Positions 57,773-64,000 of a stretch of DNA of 64,000 nt are shown one piece after another; within the stretch, counting starts at the first letter, position 1; every line of letters starts with the position of its first letter. The notes beneath the pieces are model-generated. The model made no database searches and was not told the DNA's origin. It saw nothing but the letters and a program-made list of their open reading frames with translations. The position numbers and the translations under genes were made by a program. Source of the stretch: Crossiella sp. S99.2. GTDB taxonomy: Bacteria > Actinomycetota > Actinomycetes > Mycobacteriales > Pseudonocardiaceae. The stretch is taken from contig NZ_JALMDK010000008.1 of the NCBI RefSeq assembly GCF_023094165.1, positions 248,001-312,000 on the forward strand. Reading direction: 5' to 3'.

Positions 57773-58948
57773 TCAGGCCGGCAGAGCCTGGTCGATGTCC
57801 GCCCACAGGTCTTCCGCGTGTTCGATCCCCACCGACAACCGCACCATCCCCGCGCCGATCCCGGCCGCGGCCAGCTCCTGCTCGTTCAACTGCCGGTGCG
57901 AAGTGCTCGCCGGATGCAGCACAGTCGACTCCACCCCGCCCAGCGACGCGGCCAGCTGCACCACCCGCACCCCCTTGCTGAACGCGTGCCCGGCCGCCCG
58001 GCCGCCTGCCAGCTCGAAGGCGATCATGCCGCCGAAGTCCGCGAGCAACTCCTTGGCGATCTGGTGGTCTGGGTGGGAGGCCAATCCGGGCCAGTGCACC
58101 GCGGTCACCGCCGGGTGTTCGGTCAGGCGGTGCGCGAGCAGGGCGGCGTTCGCGCAGTGCTGGCGCATGCGTACGGGGAGGGTCTGGATGCCGCGGATGG
58201 TCAGCCAGGCGGCGAAGGGATCCGGCATGGCGCCCAGTTCCATCGAGTAGTGCCAGACCTTGTGGTGCAGTTCCTCGGTGGCGAAGGCCAGGATGCCGCC
58301 GGTGATGTCGCTGTGGCCGCCCAGATATTTGGTGGCGGAGTGCAGGACGATGTCGGCGCCGTGGGTGAGGGGCTGGCACAGCAGGGGCGTGGCGAAGGTG
58401 TTGTCGACCAGGGTGGTCAGGTTGGCGGCTTTGCCAGCGGCCAGGAAGGTGGGGAGGTTGATTACCCGGGTCACCGGGTTGGCGATGGTTTCCAGGTAGA
58501 GCAGACGGGTGTTGGGGCGTAGGGCTTTCTCGACCTCAGCGGGGTCTTCGCCGGGGATGTAGGTGACCTCGACGCCGAATCGGGCGGCCAGGTCGTTGAG
58601 GCTGGCGAAGGCGCCGCCGTAAATACATCGCTGGGCGATCACGTGGTCGCCGGAGCTGAGCAGGGCGAGCAGGGCCGAGTTGATCGCGCCCATGCCGGAG
58701 GCGGTGGCGACCGCGCCCACTCCGTTCTCCAGCGCCGCGAGGGTGTCTTCCAGGGCCCGGGTGGTGGGGTTGGCGTAGCGGCTGTAGACGAAGCCGCTGT
58801 CCGGGGAGTTCAGGGCGGCGGCCAGGGCATCCGGGTCGTCGAAGGCGAAATTGGATGCCTGGTAGAGCGGGACGCTGATGGGGCGGGAGTTGGGCAGGGC
58901 GGGGGCGGTGATGTGCACGGCGCGGGTTTCCGGGCGGGTGGAGGTCAT
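57773..58948 (-). CDS. Cys/Met metabolism PLP-dependent enzyme (cystathionine gamma-synthase/lyase type)
   Basis: A 391-residue fold-type I PLP enzyme of the Cys/Met group: TRAVHITAPALPNSRPISVP, YQASNFAFDDPDAL, then YSRYANPTTRALEDTLAALE and SGMGAINSALLALL. The PLP lysine is in LHSATKYLGGHSDITGG. It may be cystathionine gamma-synthase, methionine gamma-lyase or O-acetylhomoserine sulfhydrylase; the residues needed to separate these cannot be judged by eye. ATG 58948 is used; an earlier start would overlap the MocR gene. It is divergent from a MocR regulator that likely controls it. Confidence 0.88.
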   Translation of the reverse strand: MTSTRPETRAVHITAPALPNSRPISVPLYQASNFAFDDPDALAAALNSPDSGFVYSRYANPTTRALEDTLAALENGVGAVATASGMGAINSALLALLSSGDHVIAQRCIYGGAFASLNDLAARFGVEVTYIPGEDPAEVEKALRPNTRLLYLETIANPVTRVINLPTFLAAGKAANLTTLVDNTFATPLLCQPLTHGADIVLHSATKYLGGHSDITGGILAFATEELHHKVWHYSMELGAMPDPFAAWLTIRGIQTLPVRMRQHCANAALLAHRLTEHPAVTAVHWPGLASHPDHQIAKELLADFGGMIAFELAGGRAAGHAFSKGVRVVQLAASLGGVESTVLHPASTSHRQLNEQELAAAGIGAGMVRLSVGIEHAEDLWADIDQALPA

Positions 58949-58986
58949 GGGTTCAGCCTGGTGCGGGCCGTGGGGGTGGGACAGCG

Positions 58987-59022
58987 CCAATCTCGGGTAG
59001 ATTGGTTTGGCAATGGAGCCAA
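58987..59022. promoter_or_regulatory. MocR-type operator pair in the divergent promoter
   Basis: CCAATCT-CGGGT-AGATTGG (58987-59005) is a perfect 7-bp inverted repeat; TTGGC-AATGGA-GCCAA (59007-59022) is a second, overlapping the MocR start codon. Their arms share TTGG/CCAA, so both could bind the same protein. Confidence 0.6.
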
Positions 59023-60485
59023 TACCGTGGGCGGTGGACCGACTCGTCGCGCAGCTCGGCCGGTGGTCGGCTGGGCGGGGGCCGTTGTACCTGTTGCTGG
59101 CCGAGCGGTTGCGGCTGCTCATCGACTCGGGACAGCTGCCGCCGCGGGCCGCGCTGCCGCCGGACCGGACCCTGGCCGAGCGGCTGGCGGTGGGGCGGAC
59201 GACCGTGGTCGCCGCCTATGACCGGCTTCGGCAGGAGCGGAAGCTGGAGCGGCACCAGGGGCGGGGGACCTGGGTGGCGCCGGCGGTGCTCACCGGGTGG
59301 CGGGGCGCTCAGGTCGCGCCGGCCAATCCGTTGTTCCTGAATTACCTGGAACCCCTCGACGACATCCTGCCGCTGGCCTGTGCGGCGCCGTACGGGCCGC
59401 CGCCGGAACTCGCCGCCGCCTACCAGCGGGCCCTGCCTCGGCTGCCGGAGCTGGACAGCGGCGACATCGGCTACCACCCGATGGGCCATCCCGAGTTACG
59501 GGCCGCGCTCGCCGAACGGCACACCGGCCGCGGGCTGCCCACCGAACCGGGGCAGATCCTGGTCACCACCGGCGGACAGCAGGCCCTCGCGCTACTGGCC
59601 CGGCTCTTCCTCGAACCCGGCGACCAGGTGCTGGTGCAGGCGCCGACCTACCCGGGCGCCCTGGAGTTGTTCCGGGAGGCCGCCGCGCTGGTGCGGACCG
59701 CGCCGACCGGGCCGGACGGCCTGGATGTGGCGGCCTGGAGTCGCGCGGTCGCCGCGGACCGGCCCGATCTGGCCTACCTCAACCTCACCCACCACAATCC
59801 GACCGGCAGCACCGTGCCCGCCCTGGCCCGTCGGCGCATCGCCGAGGTCGCCGCCGAGCACGCGGTGCCGGTGATCGAGGACGACGTCCTGGCCGGGCTT
59901 TCCCTGGACGGCAGCGAGGATCCGCCGAACCTGGCCGCGTTCGCCCCGCCCGGGGTGGTGATCACCGTCGGCTCGCTGAGCAAGGTGGTGTGGGGCGGCA
60001 TGCGGCTGGGCTGGATCCGGGCCTCGGCCGGCCAGATCGCGCAGCTCGCGCGGATCAAGTCCATCCACGACCTGGGCAGCGCGGTGCTCGAACAGCTCGC
60101 CGCGGCCGAACTGCTGCCCGCGCTGCCGGAGATCGCCCGCCGCCGCGGTGACCAGCTGCGGGAGCGGCACGACCACCTGTGCGGGCAACTCGCCGAACGA
60201 CTGCCGGGCTGGCGGTTCCGGCAGGCGGGCGGCGGGCAGTGCCTGTGGGTGCGGCTGCCCAGTGGGGACGCCTCCGCCTACGCCCAGGTCGCGCTGCGGC
60301 ACGGCGTGGCGGTGCTGCCGGGGGACTCGCTGTCCATGGACGGCAGCGGCGCCGACCACCTGCGCATCCCGTTCACCGCCCCGCCCGAGGACCTCACCGA
60401 GAGCGTGGTCCGGCTCGCCGCCGCCTGGCGGGCCTACCGGCGCACCGGGCACGCCCCGGCCGCGGTGCACGCCATGGTGGTGTGA
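59013..60485 (+). CDS. MocR-family (GntR-aminotransferase) regulator
   Basis: A 490-residue chimeric regulator. The N-terminal GntR winged helix (about 25-95) shows GPLYLLLAERLRLLIDSGQL and DRTLAERLAVGRTTVVAAYD. A fold-type I aminotransferase domain (about 120-480) follows with GYHPMGHPELRAALAERHTG, YLNLTHHNPTGSTVP and the PLP lysine in VGSLSKVVWGGMRLGWI. MocR proteins sense vitamin B6 or an amino acid and control a neighbouring PLP enzyme, here the divergent C-S enzyme gene. ATG 59013 lies inside the second operator half. Confidence 0.92.
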   Translation: MEPIPWAVDRLVAQLGRWSAGRGPLYLLLAERLRLLIDSGQLPPRAALPPDRTLAERLAVGRTTVVAAYDRLRQERKLERHQGRGTWVAPAVLTGWRGAQVAPANPLFLNYLEPLDDILPLACAAPYGPPPELAAAYQRALPRLPELDSGDIGYHPMGHPELRAALAERHTGRGLPTEPGQILVTTGGQQALALLARLFLEPGDQVLVQAPTYPGALELFREAAALVRTAPTGPDGLDVAAWSRAVAADRPDLAYLNLTHHNPTGSTVPALARRRIAEVAAEHAVPVIEDDVLAGLSLDGSEDPPNLAAFAPPGVVITVGSLSKVVWGGMRLGWIRASAGQIAQLARIKSIHDLGSAVLEQLAAAELLPALPEIARRRGDQLRERHDHLCGQLAERLPGWRFRQAGGGQCLWVRLPSGDASAYAQVALRHGVAVLPGDSLSMDGSGADHLRIPFTAPPEDLTESVVRLAAAWRAYRRTGHAPAAVHAMVV

Positions 60486-60567
60486 TCTGCCCCTGTTCAC
60501 CCGCCGTTCCGGCCGTGTTCGGACTTCGGGTTGCCGCCGTTGAGGTTGGTGTTCCTAACATCCGGCC

Positions 60568-62379
60568 ATGAGTGACGGACCCTCGGCGAACCGGCGCGCC
60601 TTCCTGCGCACCAGCGGCCTGCTCGGTGTGAGCGCGACCATGCTGGGCGGCGTGGCCCTGCCCGCGCACGCCGCGCCCGAGGAGGCCGGGGCGGCGAGCC
60701 ACCGGGGCGCGGACACCGACAACCCGCGTTTCACCCTCGCCGTGGTGCCGGACACCCAGTACCTCTTCGACCTCGACCGCGGCGACCGGGAACCCCTGGA
60801 AGCCACCTTCGAGTACGTGCTCGACCAGGCCAGGGAACAGAACATCGTGTTCCTGGCCCACCTCGGCGATGTCACCGAGAACGGCCGGCCCGAGGAGATC
60901 GCCGAGGCCGACCGCGCCTTCCGGGTGCTCGACCGGCGACGTTTCCCCTACAGCGTGCTGGCAGGCAACCACGACATCAACTCGCGCACCGACGACCAGC
61001 GCGGCCGCAGCCCCTACCTGGATGCCTTTGGGCCGCACCGGTTCCGGCACTCGCCGACCTTCCGGGGCGCCGCGCCGGGCGGCTACAACAGCTACCACGT
61101 CTTCCGCGCCGCCGGCCGGGACTGGCTGCTGCTGGCCCTGGATTGGCGGGTCTCGGCCGGCGGCTACGCCTGGGTGCGGCAGGTACTGGCCAAACACCCG
61201 AAGCTGCCGGTCATCCTCACCACGCACGAACTCGTGCACGCCGACGGCGGCACCGGCGTGGCCGAGCTTTCCGTGGCGGGACAACAGATGTGGGACCAGC
61301 TCATCGCCGAGGAAGACCGGATCTTCCTGACCCTCAACGGGCACTTCTGGCCGCCCGGCCGCACCACGTTGCGCAACAAGGCGGGCACCGAGACGCACCT
61401 GCACATCGCCAACTACCAGGACCGCTACTACGGCGGCAGCGCCATGCTCCGGCTCTACCACTTCGACCTGGCGCGCAACGTGATCGACGTGGAAACCGTC
61501 TCGCCGTGGCTGCTCGGGCGCAAGCCGGAACGGCTGAACGTGCTGGAGCGGCAGGAGATCCAGCGCACCGGGCCCGCCGACCGGTTCACCGTGGAGATCG
61601 ACTTCACCGAGCGGTTCCGCCGGTTCGCGCCGCCGCCGGTCCGCCCGGCCCGGCCCGCGCGCGAGCTGCTGATCCCCGGCACGGTGGCCTACTGGCGCTT
61701 CGACCAGGCCGGGAAATACGCCGACCTGTCCGGCCACGGCAACCACCTCACCAGGGACGCGCTGCCCGGCGCGCCGGCCGACACGCTCACCCACACCGCC
61801 GAACACCACCCGGACCAGCCCGGCCACGGCAGCCTGCGCCTGCGCGGCGGCGGCTACCTGCGCACCGCGGCCGACGCGCCGCTGACCCGGCTGACCTTCT
61901 CCCGCGGCTACACCATCGAGGCGTTCGTCAAGCTGCCCAAGGACTTCGACGGCCGCCACGCCTGGTGCGGGCTGTTCACCACGGTCGCCACCGGCGCGGA
62001 CGCCGGCAAGACCGGCGACGACCCGCACGAGCCCCTGGCCACGCTGAACCTCTCCGACGGGGCCGCGTTCCAGTGGGCGGTGTTCCCGCGCAACCAGGAG
62101 GGCCTGTCCACCAACTGGGGCCACGAACTGCCGCGCGAGCACTGGTGGCACGTGGCCGTGGTCAACGACGGCCGCCGCAGCGTGCTGCACGTGGACGGCG
62201 CGCCACTGCTGCGCAACCCCGACACCCCGGCGATCGGCATCCCGGCCGCGGCCGGCGGCTGGGTGATCGGGGCCTACGCCTATGGGCGGAAGGTGGAGAA
62301 GAGCTACTACGGCTGGCTCGGCGATTTGCGGATCGTGGACCGCGCGCTTCAGCCGGGGGAGTTCCTGATCGGGCGCTGA
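60568..62379 (+). CDS. Tat-exported metallophosphoesterase with LamG domain
   Basis: A 603-residue exported enzyme. The Tat signal is NRRAFLRTSGLLG (RR at 9-10), with a cleavage site near AHAAPEE. The calcineurin-type phosphoesterase domain (about 50-320) has VVPDTQYLFD, AHLGDVTENG, LAGNHDIN, ILTTHELVHADG and LNGHFWPPG. The C-terminal ~230 residues are a LamG/concanavalin-like domain (VAYWRFDQAGKYADLSGHG, GYTIEAFVKLPKDF). It binds two metal ions and hydrolyses a phosphoester outside the cell; the LamG domain would bind polysaccharide. Monocistronic by position. Confidence 0.9.
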   Translation: MSDGPSANRRAFLRTSGLLGVSATMLGGVALPAHAAPEEAGAASHRGADTDNPRFTLAVVPDTQYLFDLDRGDREPLEATFEYVLDQAREQNIVFLAHLGDVTENGRPEEIAEADRAFRVLDRRRFPYSVLAGNHDINSRTDDQRGRSPYLDAFGPHRFRHSPTFRGAAPGGYNSYHVFRAAGRDWLLLALDWRVSAGGYAWVRQVLAKHPKLPVILTTHELVHADGGTGVAELSVAGQQMWDQLIAEEDRIFLTLNGHFWPPGRTTLRNKAGTETHLHIANYQDRYYGGSAMLRLYHFDLARNVIDVETVSPWLLGRKPERLNVLERQEIQRTGPADRFTVEIDFTERFRRFAPPPVRPARPARELLIPGTVAYWRFDQAGKYADLSGHGNHLTRDALPGAPADTLTHTAEHHPDQPGHGSLRLRGGGYLRTAADAPLTRLTFSRGYTIEAFVKLPKDFDGRHAWCGLFTTVATGADAGKTGDDPHEPLATLNLSDGAAFQWAVFPRNQEGLSTNWGHELPREHWWHVAVVNDGRRSVLHVDGAPLLRNPDTPAIGIPAAAGGWVIGAYAYGRKVEKSYYGWLGDLRIVDRALQPGEFLIGR

Positions 62380-62486
62380 CCAGCGCGGGTTCAGCGCATT
62401 CAGTGAATGACCGGTGCTTGTCCGGGCCGCCGCGGGCTGTGAGGGTTCCACCCAGACTTGTGTTCGACCCAGCTAAGGAGACAGCG

Positions 62487-64000
62487 GTGGCCCGACAGGG
62501 TTTCAGGTGGCTGCGCAGAACAGGGGCGGTGACCGCGGTGGCGGTGGTCGCGGCCACCGCGCTGGCCGGCACCGGCGCGGCGGCGTCCGATGAGGAGAAC
62601 CTCCAGCAGTTCGGCCTGGAGTCGGTGCAGTGGGCGCCGTGCCCCGACGCGGTGTTCGTCAACGACCCCCAAGCTGACCGCACCCGGTTCGGCTGCGCCA
62701 CCTACAAGGTGCCGATCGACTACCGCAAGCCCAGCACCGGCTCGGTGGAGATCGCGCTGCTCCGGCGGCTGGCCGACGATCCGGCCCGCCGGATCGGCTC
62801 GATGTTCATCAACCCCGGCGGGCCCGGCGGCTCCGGCTACCTCGGCCCGATCCGGGCCGACCGGCGCTACGGCGCCGAGGTGCTCAAGCGGTTCGACATC
62901 GTCGGCTTCGACCCGCGCGGGGTGGCCCGCAGCAGCCCGCTGCGCTGCTTCACCACCGCCGAGGACGCGGAGAAGGTGTTCTCCCGGCAGCCCTCAGTGC
63001 CGTTCACCGCGCAGGAGGTCCGGGACGCCGTCCAGGCCGGCAAGGACTACAGCGCGGCCTGCGCGAAGAACGCCGGACCGCTGCTCCGGCACATGTCCAC
63101 CAAGGACGTGGTCCGGGACCTGGACGTGCTCCGGCAGGCCGTGGGCGATGAGAAGCTGACCTTCGTCGGCTTCTCCTACGGCACCCTGATCGGGTCGACC
63201 TACGCCAACATGTTCCCCAAGCGGACCCGGGCGATCGTCATCGACGGCAACGTCGACCCCGAACTGCGCACCGGCGACGGCCTGGAGTCCGACCGGCAGC
63301 GCGCCGAGGGCTTCGAGCTGGCCCTGGACGGCTTCCTCAAGCGGTGCACGGCGGCCGGTCCGAAGTGCGCCTTCAGCGAGGGCGACACCCGGAAGAAGTT
63401 CGACGCGCTGCGCACCCGGCTGCAGCAGGAGCCGATCACCCTGCCCACCGGGGCCAAGCTGACGCTGAGCGCCTTCACCAGCAACGTCAGCAGCGCCATG
63501 TACGGCGCGGCCAACTTCGCGCCGCTGGCCGTGGCCCTGCAGCAGGCATACACCGCGATGACCCCGGCCGACGCGGGCATCATGATCGAATCGGCCCCCG
63601 CGGGCCCCTCGGACTTCCTGACCAGGAACAACCCGCAGGCCAAGCGGGACGCCCTGGCCGACACGCCCTACACCGCCGACGACTCCTTCTACGGCGTCAA
63701 CTGCATCGACAAGCCCTACCTGCGGCTGTCCGCGGCCTACCCGGTGATCGCCAAGATCTGGGAGAAGCAGTTCCCCACCTTCGGCCGCTTCCAGGCCTTC
63801 GACGCGGTGCCCTGCGCCAGCTGGCCCGGCGGCTCGGACCGGTACGCCGGACCCTGGCACAAGAAGACGGCGAACCCGATCGTGGTGATCGGGAACTATT
63901 ACGACCCGGCCACCCCGTACGCGTTCTCGCAGCGGATGGCCAAGCAGCTCGGCTCGGCCCGCCTGGTCAGCGTGGACTCCTTCGGCCACGCCATCCTGGG
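62487..64000 (+). CDS. Secreted alpha/beta-hydrolase peptidase (S33, tripeptidyl-aminopeptidase-like), truncated by window
   Basis: The first ~504 codons of a secreted S33-type peptidase (SlpD/Tap family of actinomycetes). The signal peptide is residues 1-33 (TAVAVVAATALAGTGAAASD). Hydrolase parts: MFINPGGPGGSGY (oxyanion region), FDIVGFDPRGVARSSPLRCF and the nucleophile GFSYGTL. Later cysteines (YGVNCIDKPYL, AVPCASWPGG) are typical of the disulfide-linked C-terminal subdomain. The acid (NYYDPATPYAFSQ) and the His (SFGHAIL) complete the triad just before the window edge. GTG 62487 has AAGGAGA 6-12 nt upstream. The gene runs off the right edge. Confidence 0.92.
   Translation, partial: MARQGFRWLRRTGAVTAVAVVAATALAGTGAAASDEENLQQFGLESVQWAPCPDAVFVNDPQADRTRFGCATYKVPIDYRKPSTGSVEIALLRRLADDPARRIGSMFINPGGPGGSGYLGPIRADRRYGAEVLKRFDIVGFDPRGVARSSPLRCFTTAEDAEKVFSRQPSVPFTAQEVRDAVQAGKDYSAACAKNAGPLLRHMSTKDVVRDLDVLRQAVGDEKLTFVGFSYGTLIGSTYANMFPKRTRAIVIDGNVDPELRTGDGLESDRQRAEGFELALDGFLKRCTAAGPKCAFSEGDTRKKFDALRTRLQQEPITLPTGAKLTLSAFTSNVSSAMYGAANFAPLAVALQQAYTAMTPADAGIMIESAPAGPSDFLTRNNPQAKRDALADTPYTADDSFYGVNCIDKPYLRLSAAYPVIAKIWEKQFPTFGRFQAFDAVPCASWPGGSDRYAGPWHKKTANPIVVIGNYYDPATPYAFSQRMAKQLGSARLVSVDSFGHAIL

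Overview
The window is a 64-kb piece of an actinomycete chromosome with very high GC. Many starts are GTG or TTG, many genes overlap by ATGA or GTGA, and terminators are long GC hairpins without a T-run. Gene content fits Pseudonocardiales, though the sequence alone does not name the genus: mycothiol/ergothioneine-type thiol genes, a DUF397 protein, GarA-type FHA signalling, F420-type proteins and a gcvH-garA-merR block also found in mycobacteria. I see no rRNA, tRNA, CRISPR array, phage or insertion sequence.

Region 1 (1-11 kb) looks like an aromatic/tryptophan catabolic island. It holds the N-terminus of an aryl-CoA ligase, a PaaX-type repressor, a RidA enamine deaminase coupled to an SDR, a thiolase and a BadI/MenB-like ring-opening hydrolase. 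Further on are an Lrp-type regulator, tryptophan 2,3-dioxygenase (kynA), kynureninase (kynU), a methyltransferase and an alpha/beta hydrolase with the HGGFW signature of kynurenine formamidases. My reading is tryptophan to anthranilate to anthraniloyl-CoA, then a CoA-bound ring-opening route. A TGACGACnGTCA site lies in both divergent promoters of the CoA-thioester genes. Between the two halves sits a TetR/membrane-protein pair whose divergent promoter carries two near-perfect tet operators.

Region 2 (11-26 kb) is housekeeping: glmS, then a block collinear with M. tuberculosis Rv1822-Rv1832 (pgsA2-like, two DUF881 proteins flanking a small basic protein, gcvH, garA, two MerR regulators, a BFN nuclease, and gcvP behind a tandem glycine riboswitch). 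Two Pseudonocardiales-type extras (a duplicated Cys-rich secreted protein and a small Thr-rich membrane protein) are inserted before gcvP.

Region 3 (26-40 kb) holds a DUF397 protein, a substrate-binding/VWA surface protein, a sigma factor coupled to a STAS-HATPase fusion, two CNNM/CBS transporters, a LacI-controlled sugar operon (Gfo/Idh, DUF993, TIM-barrel isomerase) with a perfect operator, and a membrane-embedded KAP-like P-loop NTPase.

Region 4 (40-52 kb) carries a POT peptide transporter, a TetR-P450 pair, a DUF1707 protein, a P1B-4 metal ATPase, a TSUP exporter with a GntR regulator, an AcnR-like TetR and a large secreted PQQ-sugar-dehydrogenase/PEBP fusion. Region 5 (52-64 kb) carries the ergothioneine operon egtABCD, an F420-type protein, an SRPBCC protein, a PLP C-S enzyme with a divergent MocR regulator, a Tat-exported phosphoesterase and a truncated secreted S33 peptidase.

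Two kinds of intergenic repeat stand out: a 22-bp unit repeat found at 25.6 kb and 48.5 kb that folds into hairpins, and a 94-bp imperfect palindrome at 30.5 kb.
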